From an uncultured Pseudomonadota bacterium (GTDB lineage Bacteria > Myxococcota_A > UBA796 > SXON01), in assembly GCA_903900265.1 (NCBI GenBank), contig CAIUMM010000187.1, positions 1 to 58,972 of the forward strand: 58,972 bases of DNA, in the 5' to 3' direction. Below the pieces are notes generated by a model that was not told the DNA's origin, did not search any database, and was given only the letters and a program-made list of their open reading frames with translations. Positions 1-8,686 of this stretch are shown here, in pieces (positions within the stretch are counted from its first letter, which is position 1; each line of letters begins with the position of its first letter). The position numbers were made by a program, and so were the translations under genes.

Positions 1-1
1 C

Positions 2-994
2 GCCAGCTGGTCTGGCGCGCAGTCCCTCTCCAGCGCCGACTGGACGATCACCGGCAGCGTCAACGACCAGGTTGGCGCCCGACTAAGCACCGGAGACTTT
101 GACGGCGACGGCATCAACGACGTCGTTGTCGCCGCGCCGGGCGCGTCCGACAGCAACCGCGAATCCGGCACGGTCGCGATCTTCCTCGGCACCGGCGCGC
201 GCTGGACTGGCCGCAGCGCCATCTCCGCCGCCGACTACCTCGTGTACGGTGAGAGCGACACCGACGAGCTGGGCTGGACCACCAAGTTCGTCGGCGACGT
301 GACCGGCGACGGCACCGACGACATCTTCACCACGGCGATGTACGACGACAACGGCGGCAGCAACGCCGGCGTAGGCGGGGTGATCGCGGGCGGCAGCCTC
401 AGCGACAACGACACGCTCTCCGCGGTCGCGACCACCCTGTTCACCGGGGACGGCGCCGAAGACCGCTTCGGCTACGACACCGTAGGCTTTGACGCCGACG
501 CCGACGGCGTAAACGACCTGCTGGTCGGCGAATACCAGGACGACACCAACGGCGCCGAGTCGGGCACCCTGCGGATCTACTTTGGCCGGTCGCGTTGGGC
601 GAGCAACTACGCGCCGACCGACGCCGATCAGACGGTGTACGGAAGCGCCGCGGGCGACCGCTTCGCGCACATCCTCCAAGACGTCGGCGACGTCGACGGG
701 GACTCGATCGACGACCTGATGATCGGCGCGCTGTTTGCCGATCCCGATGGCCGCTCGCTAGCCGGCTCGGCGTACCTGACGCTCGGCAGCGACATCCTGT
801 CCGCGAGCACGGCCGATGACCTGAAGTGGCGTCGCGACGGCGAAGTCGCGAGCGACCTGTTCGGCGATGCGCTCGCGTTTGGGTCCGGCGACGTGAACGG
901 CGACGGCGTCGACGAGATCGTCGTCGGCGCGCAAGGCTACGACGGCGGCGCGAGCGGCGCGGGCCGGGTGTACATGTGGTTCGGGAAGCCGTGA
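2..994 (+). CDS. FG-GAP repeat (integrin-alpha-like) surface protein, 5' truncated
   Basis: The reading frame is open from the window edge, so the start codon and any signal peptide lie outside; 330 residues are visible. The sequence is a run of FG-GAP/VCBS-type blades with repeated Asp-rich calcium-loop motifs such as DFDGDGINDVVVAAPGA, VTGDGTDDIFTTAM, DVDGDSIDDLMIGA and DVNGDGVDEIVVGAQG, spaced about 60-70 residues apart. These build an integrin-alpha-type beta-propeller, usually extracellular. The protein ends VYMWFGKP with no sorting tail. The stop codon overlaps the gmk start by one base (TGATG). Family assignment is secure; ligand and role are unknown. Confidence 0.85.
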   Translation, partial: ASWSGAQSLSSADWTITGSVNDQVGARLSTGDFDGDGINDVVVAAPGASDSNRESGTVAIFLGTGARWTGRSAISAADYLVYGESDTDELGWTTKFVGDVTGDGTDDIFTTAMYDDNGGSNAGVGGVIAGGSLSDNDTLSAVATTLFTGDGAEDRFGYDTVGFDADADGVNDLLVGEYQDDTNGAESGTLRIYFGRSRWASNYAPTDADQTVYGSAAGDRFAHILQDVGDVDGDSIDDLMIGALFADPDGRSLAGSAYLTLGSDILSASTADDLKWRRDGEVASDLFGDALAFGSGDVNGDGVDEIVVGAQGYDGGASGAGRVYMWFGKP

Positions 995-1635
995 TGTCTG
1001 CGACAGGCCTCGCCCAAGGTTGGGAGCGCCCGCAAGCGGGTGCATTGTTCGTGGTCTCTGGCGCCAGCGGCTCCGGAAAAACCACGTTGCTGAAGCGTGT
1101 CTTTGAGCAGGTCCCCGGCCTGCAGTTCAGCGTTTCGGCGACCACACGCTCCATGCGCGTCGGCGAGGCCGAGGGCGTGGACTACCACTACGTGGACATT
1201 CCTACCTTCCGTGCGCTACGCGACGGCGGCGAGCTGCTGGAGTACGCCGAGGTCTACGGCCGCTACTACGGCACGCCTCGGAAGCCGGTGGAGCGGGCGT
1301 TGGGCCTCGGTTTGTCCGTGGTCCTGGACATCGACGTCCAAGGAGCGCGCCAAGTGCGCCAGAGCTACCCGGGCGCGGTGAGCGTGTTCATCCTGCCGCC
1401 TTCCGTCGAGACCATCCGCGAACGCCTGACCGCCCGCGGCACCGACTCAGCCGAGGTGATCGCCCGACGCGAACGCGAAGCCACCGAGCAGCTCTCTGCG
1501 TGCGGCGAGTACGACTACCTCGTGATGAACGACAACCTGAACACCGCGACCCGCGTGCTGGAGGGCATCTTCCTCGCCGAGCTGTCCAAGACCAGCCGCC
1601 GCCTCCACTGGGTTCGGAAGTTCACCGCAGGCTGA
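994..1635 (+). CDS. gmk: Guanylate kinase
   Basis: 213 aa. Phosphorylates GMP to GDP with ATP in the cytoplasm. The P-loop GASGSGKTT lies near residues 24-32. It is followed by the GMP-binding part (SATTRSMRVGEAEGVDYHY) and by FILPPS.ETIRERL and the NDNL segment typical of bacterial Gmk. Length is normal for the family (about 205-215 aa). The frame is open upstream of 994, but that stretch lies on top of the FG-GAP gene and is Arg-rich, so the ATG at 994, coupled to the upstream stop, is the sensible start. Its 3' end overlaps the convergent zinc-ribbon gene by 14 bases. Confidence 0.95.
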   Translation: MSATGLAQGWERPQAGALFVVSGASGSGKTTLLKRVFEQVPGLQFSVSATTRSMRVGEAEGVDYHYVDIPTFRALRDGGELLEYAEVYGRYYGTPRKPVERALGLGLSVVLDIDVQGARQVRQSYPGAVSVFILPPSVETIRERLTARGTDSAEVIARREREATEQLSACGEYDYLVMNDNLNTATRVLEGIFLAELSKTSRRLHWVRKFTAG

Positions 1636-2809
1636 ACGCCCGGCAGATCCGCGTGTGCTCTTCCCATTGAGGCCACGCTGACTTGCCGTCGGCGCCGATG
1701 GTGACGACACGATCGGCCATCATCTCGGCGGTAGGAAACCGCCGCTCGATCGCGTTCAGCAGCGCGGTGAACGCACGCCGCGCCGAGGTCGGATCGTGGC
1801 CGGAGAGTCCTTGCGTGCGGGTGACGCCTTCGACGAGGCGAAAGATGCCCATCGAGGTGTGAAGATCGGCCACCCGCACCCGGCGATCGGTGCCTGCGCC
1901 GGCGGCGACGATGCGCTTGCGGAGCCAGCGGCTCTCCTCCTGCGCCGCGCGCGTCGTGCGGGTGTCCACCTCTCCCGGCACCACGAGCCGCACATCGTCG
2001 ATGCGCGCCGGGAGCCCGCCCCCTTGCGGATCGGTGAGCCAGATGCGCTCCTCGGTGACCAGCCACGCGTCGGTGTCCCACACGGACGCCGCGTCGATCG
2101 GACCCAACACGCCCAACGCCGCCGGGATCGCGAGCAGCTGCTGTCTGGACACGCTCAGGTGCTCCGGCGAGCGCACGCGCCCGAGATCGGGATGCTCGCC
2201 GCGCAGCCCAACACGCGGCCATCGCCCGCCGGCGAGCATCCGCGCGGTCGCGATGTCCACGCCCAGCTCTTCGGCGATGGTCTCGGCCTCCCCGAACGGC
2301 GGCAGCACCAACAGCCACGGCAAGCGTATCGCCGGCAGCGTCGCTCGCGGCTCGTCCACCAGCCCGTACGCGACCGAGAGCGCGGCTTCGGCCTCGACAA
2401 GGGCGGCACGCAGCGCCTCGCTGTCTCCCACTTGATGCGCGGACGTCATCGCCCCGACCACCTGCTGCGTCGCCCGGGTGAGCCGGTCACGCCAGTCGTC
2501 GGTCGCAAGGCGAGGCTTGGCCGCGATTGTCGGTGTCGCCGGAGTCGCCGGTGTCGCCGCGTTCGCCGCAGGAGGCGCAGGAGGCGCGGGAGGCGCCGGA
2601 GCCTCACCCGCTTGCTCTAGCGCTGCTCGAAGCTTCGCGACCCCGCCGCCACGCATCGCGTCGCGCACGAGCTGATCGAGGTTCTCGGGAGTACGCCGCT
2701 CCGCTTCGGCCGGGCGCGCCACCGGGTTGGGCATCGTCGCGCCGCAGTACAAACACGTCGTCCGAAAGACCGCGTTCGGCCGCCGGCACATCGGACACGG
2801 CGCGGTCAC
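1622..2809 (-). CDS. Zinc-ribbon protein of unknown function, third gene of the ArsA-ATPase unit
   Basis: 395 aa. The N-terminus carries CPMC...CLYC, a compact zinc ribbon at residues 5-25. An Ala/Pro/Thr-rich linker follows (about 70-105), then a roughly 280-residue domain I do not recognise, rich in Trp, Arg and acidic residues (e.g. ERIWLTDPQGGG, EESRWLRKRIVAAG). There is no signal peptide or membrane segment, so it is probably cytoplasmic. The GTG start at 2809 overlaps the stop of the upstream ATPase gene (GTGA), which implies translational coupling. The longer open frame to 3382 is antisense-free but lies inside the ATPase gene and is rejected. Role is inferred only from context: it probably works with the two ATPases. 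Confidence 0.7.
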   Translation of the reverse strand: MTAPCPMCRRPNAVFRTTCLYCGATMPNPVARPAEAERRTPENLDQLVRDAMRGGGVAKLRAALEQAGEAPAPPAPPAPPAANAATPATPATPTIAAKPRLATDDWRDRLTRATQQVVGAMTSAHQVGDSEALRAALVEAEAALSVAYGLVDEPRATLPAIRLPWLLVLPPFGEAETIAEELGVDIATARMLAGGRWPRVGLRGEHPDLGRVRSPEHLSVSRQQLLAIPAALGVLGPIDAASVWDTDAWLVTEERIWLTDPQGGGLPARIDDVRLVVPGEVDTRTTRAAQEESRWLRKRIVAAGAGTDRRVRVADLHTSMGIFRLVEGVTRTQGLSGHDPTSARRAFTALLNAIERRFPTAEMMADRVVTIGADGKSAWPQWEEHTRICRAFSLR

Positions 2810-3879
2810 ACCGCCACCGCGGCTCGCACATGCACCGCGAGGCGCGCGATGCCAGCGAGATCGTGCACGCCTTCGCCCAGATCGGGGATGCGCCACACCG
2901 GCGCGTTCGTCCCCTTGGCCAAGTCGGCGATGTTCTCCTCTTGCACGGCGACGCGCGCGCGCTGTCGCGCAGGAAACAGCTTCAGCGCGGCCACCGTCTC
3001 CTCCCAATGCGGCACGCCGGGATCCAGTCCGAAGTCCGGCACATCGGTCTCCTGAGGCCCCGGGACGCACCGGTTCAACAGAAAACCGGCGAGCGGCTGG
3101 TTGTGCTGCCGCAGCTGCTCTACGAACAGCCTCGCTTCGGCGCGCGCCGCCGGCGCAGGCGTAGTGACCAGAAAAAACCGCGTAGTAGGGGCGGCGAGCA
3201 AGCGGCGGACCTCCACGGAGCGCTCGCGGAAGCCGTCCCAAAGTGCTTGGAAGGCGGTGAAGAATTCGGCGATGTCCGCGATGGTGGAGTGGCCGACCAT
3301 GCGCTCGAGCACGCGCGCGAGCACCTCGCTGCCGCGCTCGATCATCCGCCAGCCGCCCCGAGAGGCAGGCAGCACCAGCCACCGCATCACGCCTTCGTCC
3401 ATGAGGTTCGCCATCCGATCCGGAGCGGCCAAAAAATCCAGCGCGTGTCGGGTCGGCGGCGTATCGAGCACCACGCAGTCCCAGGCCCCGTCGGACGCGA
3501 GCTCATAGAGCCGCTCCATCGCCATGTACTCCTGCGCGCCAGCGAGGTTCGCGGAGACGTGCTGGTAAATGTGGTTCTTGTAGATGCGGTCTCGGGCGTG
3601 CGGCGTAGGCGCAAAGCGCCCAACGACGCGGTCGAAGGTCTCTTTCGGGTCCAACATCAGCGCGTGGAGCGTGCCGGTGGCGCCAAGCTCGGGCGGGAGC
3701 ACGACCGGGCTGGGCTCGTTGCCGATGCGCACCCCGAGCGCATCCGCGAGGCGCCGCGCCGGGTCGATGGTCAACACCACGACCTTCGCGCCGCCCTGAG
3801 CGAGCGCGAGCGCCAAGGCCGCAGACGCGGAGGTCTTTCCAACGCCGCCAGCACCACAACAGATGTAGACCGGGGTCAT
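2806..3879 (-). CDS. ArsA/Get3-family ATPase (second of a pair)
   Basis: 357 aa. Deviant P-loop CGAGGVGKTS at residues 8-17, switch-II-type DTPPTRHALDFL, and IDPARRLADALG after the P-loop, all characteristic of the ArsA/Get3 branch of the SIMIBI NTPases. No N-terminal membrane segment. The ATG overlaps the stop of the preceding ArsA paralogue (ATGA) and the 3' end overlaps the zinc-ribbon gene, so the three genes form one operon. Classical ArsA carries two such ATPase halves in one chain; here two single-domain proteins are encoded side by side and may heterodimerise (inference). No arsB, arsD or arsR lies nearby, so arsenite export is unlikely. Confidence 0.85.
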   Translation of the reverse strand: MTPVYICCGAGGVGKTSASAALALALAQGGAKVVVLTIDPARRLADALGVRIGNEPSPVVLPPELGATGTLHALMLDPKETFDRVVGRFAPTPHARDRIYKNHIYQHVSANLAGAQEYMAMERLYELASDGAWDCVVLDTPPTRHALDFLAAPDRMANLMDEGVMRWLVLPASRGGWRMIERGSEVLARVLERMVGHSTIADIAEFFTAFQALWDGFRERSVEVRRLLAAPTTRFFLVTTPAPAARAEARLFVEQLRQHNQPLAGFLLNRCVPGPQETDVPDFGLDPGVPHWEETVAALKLFPARQRARVAVQEENIADLAKGTNAPVWRIPDLGEGVHDLAGIARLAVHVRAAVAV

Positions 3880-4835
3880 GGCGCTCCGAGGCCCAACAGG
3901 CGTGCGAGTGGCTCGCCGAGCGCGGCGTAGCGGGACGAAGACTGCAGCGACGTCTCGGGCAGATCCACCACCGCGGGCCCCAAGCGAGCCAACGTGTGAC
4001 GCGCGCGGTCCTGCATGTCGCCGCGCTGCACCGCCGCATCCGCGAAGCCGATCGCTTCAAGCCCGGCGGGGTTCGCCTGCGCCGCAAGCTGCATCCGGAG
4101 CAACGGGTACACCGCGGGCAAACCCGAGGTCTGCACCGCGTTCAACACCACCGCGCTGACCTGCTCGCGGAAATTGCCCAAGCGCCCGTAGAGCTCCGTC
4201 GTTTCTAGCACCGGCAGGTCCTCCGGCAGCGAGACGAGCAGGATCCGCGTGCGCAGCGGATCTTCAATCAGCGCAGCGACATCGCGGGCGTTGTCGTGCA
4301 GCGGTCCGCCGCGCGTCAGCCGCATCATGCCGCGAGGCGCCGTCAACATGCTGATCCCGTGACCGGTCGCCGGGGCGTCGATGATGATCAAATCCCAAGC
4401 GCGCCGGCCGCGTCCCATCCCCGCGACGCCGCTCGGCAGCCGCTCGCGCTCGAGGTCAAACACCTTGCCCAGCTGAATCAGGTCATGCAGCCCCGGCACC
4501 GCGTCGAGGAACGGCCCCATCACGCGGTTCTTGAACACCATCTCGTACAGCTTGCGGAAACGCAAGGCGCGAAGGAGATATTCTTCGATCGCATCCTCGG
4601 GCTGAATCGACAAGGTGTACAAGTTCGGCTGCAGCTGCGTCACGGTGTACGGCGAAAACGGCACGCCAAACCTGCCGCACACCTGATCAGCGCCGCTGGT
4701 CTCGCAGATGATGGTACGCAAGCCCAACGCCGCAGCCCGCGCGCCCAACGCCGCCGAGATGGTTGTTTTCCCCACCCCGCCCTTGCCGGTAACGACGATC
4801 ACGCGGAGGTCGGGCGAGCGGTCGGACAAAGACAT
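3876..4835 (-). CDS. ArsA/Get3-family ATPase (first of a pair)
   Basis: 319 aa from the ATG at 4835. P-loop TGKGGVGKTT at about residues 13-22, followed by ETSGADQV (switch I region), IIIDAPATGHGISML (switch II) and a C-terminal half ending in VVLNAVQTSG-type strand segments. The frame could extend to 4958, but that extension overlaps the divergent sulfatase gene and looks non-coding (HKIRHQRLNAG), so 4835 is preferred. The neighbouring paralogue has a different switch (DTPPTRHAL versus DAPATGHGI), so the two are old duplicates, not copies. Probably a cytoplasmic ATPase handling a client or cargo; substrate unknown. Confidence 0.85.
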   Translation of the reverse strand: MSLSDRSPDLRVIVVTGKGGVGKTTISAALGARAAALGLRTIICETSGADQVCGRFGVPFSPYTVTQLQPNLYTLSIQPEDAIEEYLLRALRFRKLYEMVFKNRVMGPFLDAVPGLHDLIQLGKVFDLERERLPSGVAGMGRGRRAWDLIIIDAPATGHGISMLTAPRGMMRLTRGGPLHDNARDVAALIEDPLRTRILLVSLPEDLPVLETTELYGRLGNFREQVSAVVLNAVQTSGLPAVYPLLRMQLAAQANPAGLEAIGFADAAVQRGDMQDRARHTLARLGPAVVDLPETSLQSSSRYAALGEPLARLLGLGAP

Positions 4836-4869
4836 CGGGGGGAGCGATAACCGGTTAGCCGCTGCCGCG

Positions 4870-7512
4870 ATGAAGTTCCCGATATCGACCCCAGCGTTCA
4901 GCCTCTGGTGCCGGATTTTGTGTGCGATGGGCACAAGCGCGCTCGCCGCCGCGTGCACCGGCGCGCCGACGGAACGCCCAGCCTTGCCGCCCGGCCCAAA
5001 ACCGACGATCGGGATCGATGCGAGCGGGCCTAAACCTTGGCGCGCCCTCGATCACCTCGACGAAGCGCAGATCACCTTGCCCGAGGGCCAGCCCGTCGAC
5101 ACCGACGCGTCCGGCACCATGCCGCTGCTTGAAATATGGGTGGACACCAAAAAGACGTGGGGAAGGATGCGGATCTGGTCGCATCCCCTGCCCTTCCCGT
5201 GCGACATGCCGAGGCCGAACTATGCGCCTTTGGGCGCGCAATTTTACCACGGAGACGTCGAACTGCCGTTCATCGGCGGGCTCGCGAACGCGGGGCGCGG
5301 CGGCTGGTACGTCGAAGACAACCGCGTCTACCTGATCTCGATGGAAAACCCGACCAGCTGGACGGTCAAGCCCGAGCTTCGCGTCACCGAGCTGACCGAA
5401 ACGCTACGGCGGCGCACCTTCGCGGGCTCGGGGCTCACGCCAGCGGCGTTTGTACGCTCGACCAACACCGTCGGGCCGGTGACTCGCCCGGGCATGCTGG
5501 TGCCCGCACCGGGAAAAGTAACCTTTACTATTACCATTCCACCCAGCGCGACGTTGGACGTAGGCGCGACCCTGCTCGCGCACCCGCTGTTGGGCGACCG
5601 CGCGGGCAACGGCGCCATCGCCCGCGTCGAGGTAGACGGCGAGTCGGTGTGGCGCGCGAACGTCAGCCCCGGCGACGGCTTCGCCGACGGCACCGCCGAT
5701 CTGTCGCGCTGGGGCGGCAAAACCGTCACCGTCAGCTTCAGCAGCGATCCCGACGGCGACGCCGCCTACGACTCGGTGTTCTTCAGCTCCCCGGTCATTC
5801 GGGGACCGAAGCCCGAGTCCGGCCCACGCCACATCGTCGTCGTGGGGGTGGACACGCTGCGCTGGGACGCGCTCTCGATGAACGGCCAGACCGTAGACGG
5901 TCGCAAGACCAGCCCGGAGCTGGACAGTTGGGCTCAGTCGGCGGTGGTGTTCGACGACGCGTGGGGACCGGCGCCGCGCACCCGTCCCAGCTTTCGCACC
6001 GCGCTCACCGGCCGATACCCGTACGACGCCATCGCAGCGCCCACGGTCGCGCAGCTGCTCGCTCCTGCGGGCTTCCGCACCGCCGGGTTCGTCGCCAACG
6101 TACATCTCGTGCCCCGCTTCCGCTTCAACGACGGCTTCGAGCACTGGTACTACGAGAACGGCGCCCGCGCCGAGGACGAGGTCAGCCGCGCGCTCGAATG
6201 GCTGGACGCCCACAAGGACGAAGACACCTACACCTTCGTGCACTTCATGGACCCGCACACCTACTACAACGCGCCAGAGCCGTTTGGCAGCCGCTTTGTG
6301 GACTCCTCGCTGCCGTTGTCCGGCCCGGCCACCGCGGTCCCTGAGATCTTCGATCGCTGGCAGATCCTGCAGCTGATGCGGCGCAAGAAGCTGAGCGCCA
6401 GCGACAAGCGCTTGGTCCACGCACGCTATGACGGCGAGGTCGCGTACCTGTCGAACTCGTTGACCAAGCTCTTCGACGGCGTAGACGCTCTGCCCGGGCG
6501 CTCGGTCACCGTCGTACACTCCGATCACGGCGAGGAGTTCTGGGACCACGACGGCTACGAGCACAATCACACGCTCTACAGCGAGCTAGTGCACACGGTG
6601 CTGATGATCCGCCCCCCGGGCGGTTGGGGCGGCGGGCCGCACCACGTCAGCGCCGCCGTAGGGCTCATCGACATCGTTCCCACCTTGCTCGATCTCGTCG
6701 GGCTGCACATCGACACGCCGTTGGACGGCCGCTCGCTGCGCGCCTTTGTAGACGCCGGCACCGACCCGACCGCCAACGGCGTCGCCGAGTCCACGCTCGC
6801 CGAAGCGCTCCACGACCGGCCGCTGGCTATCGGCCACCTGATGTTCGACAAGGAGCGTTGGGGCGTTGTTTTTCAGGACTGGAAGTACATCCTCCAGACC
6901 GAGAGCGGCGAAGAAGAGCTGTACGACCTGCGCGCCGACGCCGGCGAGCACAGCAACCGGATCTCCGACGCCCCCGCAGGCCGTGTCGACGCGATGCGCA
7001 CCGCGCTGGCCACCGCCACAGGCTGGCCAATTGAGCCGGTTTGGCGCATAGAGCTGCACGGCGCGCTCGACACCTTCCGCGTCAGCTTTCCGGTCACGCC
7101 CGGGGCCTCGCCCACGCAGGCCGGCATCATCGACCCCGAAGCCGGGGAGAGCACCCGCGCGAACTTGGAGTGGGGCGAAAAGCCGCGTCTGCAAACCACC
7201 GACGTCGGGGAGGTCCACGCCGACGCCGAGGGTTGGGTGTTCCGTCCCCAACGCGCGGCCGGGCAGACGCTGTGGTTCTCCTGCGGAGCGACCTGCGCGG
7301 ACGGCACAGTGACCGCGGCGGACACATCCGGTGTCCCACTGCGGGAAGGCGAGGTTGAGGTCGGCGGGATGAAGCTCAAAGCGAGCAAGGGCTGGATGCT
7401 GCGACCGACGCGCACCGAAGCCGATGCGCTGGCCGCCCTGCCGGTGTCCACCGCGGGAAGCAGCGAAGAAATGCAGCAATTGCAGATGCTCGGCTACGTC
7501 GAACCCGACTAA
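4870..7512 (+). CDS. Sulfatase-fold lipoprotein with Thr at the nucleophile position
   Basis: 880 aa. A lipoprotein signal runs from the ATG at 4870 to SALAAAC, so it is probably membrane-anchored outside the cytoplasm. Residues about 60-315 form a beta-rich N-terminal part with GDGFADGTADLSRWGGKTVTVSF, reminiscent of jelly-roll accessory domains. From about residue 320 the alkaline-phosphatase/sulfatase core begins: VVVGVDTLRWDAL (metal Asp), TRPSFRTALTG (nucleophile loop) and HSDHGEEFWDH (metal site). The nucleophile position is Thr371 instead of the Cys/Ser of formylglycine sulfatases, and the following Arg is Phe. It may therefore be a phosphodi- or monoesterase-type member or a transferase. 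It is divergent from the ATPase unit, with 34 bases between starts. Confidence 0.85.
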   Translation: MKFPISTPAFSLWCRILCAMGTSALAAACTGAPTERPALPPGPKPTIGIDASGPKPWRALDHLDEAQITLPEGQPVDTDASGTMPLLEIWVDTKKTWGRMRIWSHPLPFPCDMPRPNYAPLGAQFYHGDVELPFIGGLANAGRGGWYVEDNRVYLISMENPTSWTVKPELRVTELTETLRRRTFAGSGLTPAAFVRSTNTVGPVTRPGMLVPAPGKVTFTITIPPSATLDVGATLLAHPLLGDRAGNGAIARVEVDGESVWRANVSPGDGFADGTADLSRWGGKTVTVSFSSDPDGDAAYDSVFFSSPVIRGPKPESGPRHIVVVGVDTLRWDALSMNGQTVDGRKTSPELDSWAQSAVVFDDAWGPAPRTRPSFRTALTGRYPYDAIAAPTVAQLLAPAGFRTAGFVANVHLVPRFRFNDGFEHWYYENGARAEDEVSRALEWLDAHKDEDTYTFVHFMDPHTYYNAPEPFGSRFVDSSLPLSGPATAVPEIFDRWQILQLMRRKKLSASDKRLVHARYDGEVAYLSNSLTKLFDGVDALPGRSVTVVHSDHGEEFWDHDGYEHNHTLYSELVHTVLMIRPPGGWGGGPHHVSAAVGLIDIVPTLLDLVGLHIDTPLDGRSLRAFVDAGTDPTANGVAESTLAEALHDRPLAIGHLMFDKERWGVVFQDWKYILQTESGEEELYDLRADAGEHSNRISDAPAGRVDAMRTALATATGWPIEPVWRIELHGALDTFRVSFPVTPGASPTQAGIIDPEAGESTRANLEWGEKPRLQTTDVGEVHADAEGWVFRPQRAAGQTLWFSCGATCADGTVTAADTSGVPLREGEVEVGGMKLKASKGWMLRPTRTEADALAALPVSTAGSSEEMQQLQMLGYVEPD

Positions 7513-7542
7513 CCGTCCAATCCTGATTCAAGGGAGCAGCAG

Positions 7543-8661
7543 ATGTCCGGAAAAGCGTGGCGTGAAGCCGAAGAGCTCCAGCGTAGCCGCGACTGGAGCG
7601 CAGCCGGCACGGCGTGGATGGACATCGCGACGCGCGCCATGGAAAAGGGCGACCTCGCCCGCGCCCAAGAGGCGGGGTCTCGGGCTGGGGACGCGTGGCG
7701 GCGAGAAGACCGGCCGGTGCTCGCAGCGCGCGCGCTCAAGCTGGCCTGGGATGCAGGGAGGCGCGGTGCTATCGACGCGGCGTTGTTGGCCGGCGTGCTG
7801 TTAGACGCAGGCCAAGCGGACGTCGCGCTCGACATCGTCGCGCCGGCGGGAGACCCGCTGGGGAACGGCACGCCCGACGCGCAAGCGGTGCTGCTCGACG
7901 TGCGCCTCGGTCTGCATCTCGCGCTCGGTTCGGTGGAGGCGGCGCGCGCGGACCTCGCGGCGCTGGAGGATCTCGCGGTCCCGGGCGGCGAGATCAGCCG
8001 CGTGTTCCGGCAAGCGCAGCTCGACCGCCTCGACGGGCTGCTGGAGCGCGCGGACCTCGGCTTCAAAGCTGCGGTGACCGCGCTGAGCACCATCGCAGGG
8101 CCACCCGGCATCGCCGCGGGGCCGATCGCCGCGGCGATGGCAGAGCGCGGCGAGCTCGCGCTGCTCTGCGCGGCGTTGGGACACGGAGACCCGGCCGAAG
8201 CCCGGGTGCACCTCGAAGGCGCGCTCGCGGGCTGGCGCACCGCCGCCCGGTCAGGGCCCGCGCTTCGGGCCCAGGCGTGGGTGCTGCGCGCTCAGGCGGT
8301 CTGCGGCGAGTCTGTGTTAGCGGAGCCGATCCTCGACTGGGCAGCGGGCGCCGAAGAGCGCGGCCTGCCGCTGCTCGCGGCCGATCTGCGCGTCAGCTAC
8401 GCCGTAGCGAGCGGCGATGCGTCGGGGTTGCGGGACGTCGCGGCGACGCTGGAGCGGGCGCCGCTCGCACAAGCCCGCGTGCGGGTGATCCACGCCGAGC
8501 TGGGCGGCGGGCCGGACGCCGATCTCGACGCCGCGCTGAACGCCCTCGCGGCCGATGGCCCCTGGTTTGCGCGCGGGCTGCGGGCCTTAGCCACCCGCGA
8601 AAACGACGCCGGCATGCTGGCTGAAGCCGAAGCGCGAATCCAAGCCTTTTTCGCAGAGTAA
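7543..8661 (+). CDS. Hypothetical helical-repeat (TPR-like) protein
   Basis: 372 aa, preceded by a good ribosome site (AAGGGAG about 8 bases before the ATG). The sequence is almost entirely Ala/Leu/Glu-rich amphipathic helices in pairs (e.g. WREAEELQRSRDWSAAGTAW, MAERGELALLCAALGHGDPA), which suggests a TPR or similar solenoid. I cannot find a defined TPR consensus and do not recognise a family. No signal peptide or membrane segment, so it is probably cytoplasmic. It follows the sulfatase gene by 30 bases on the same strand and may be co-transcribed with it. Function unknown. Confidence 0.75.
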   Translation: MSGKAWREAEELQRSRDWSAAGTAWMDIATRAMEKGDLARAQEAGSRAGDAWRREDRPVLAARALKLAWDAGRRGAIDAALLAGVLLDAGQADVALDIVAPAGDPLGNGTPDAQAVLLDVRLGLHLALGSVEAARADLAALEDLAVPGGEISRVFRQAQLDRLDGLLERADLGFKAAVTALSTIAGPPGIAAGPIAAAMAERGELALLCAALGHGDPAEARVHLEGALAGWRTAARSGPALRAQAWVLRAQAVCGESVLAEPILDWAAGAEERGLPLLAADLRVSYAVASGDASGLRDVAATLERAPLAQARVRVIHAELGGGPDADLDAALNALAADGPWFARGLRALATRENDAGMLAEAEARIQAFFAE

Positions 8662-8686
8662 ACCCAAGAGGAACAGGCCAAGTCGC

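Noticed and set aside
2806..4835. Arsenic-resistance operon
   Set aside because: The ATPases belong to the ArsA family, but arsB, arsD, arsR and arsC are absent and a zinc-ribbon protein is linked instead.
4708..4869. Longer sulfatase start at 4708
   Set aside because: It would overlap the divergent ATPase gene and hide the lipoprotein signal that begins at 4870.
8662..8686. Terminators between convergent gene pairs (8.66, 13.0-style gaps, 38.18, 42.38, 50.32 kb)
   Set aside because: Gaps are 7-36 bases with no hairpin plus T-tract; only the 46021-46056 hairpin qualifies.
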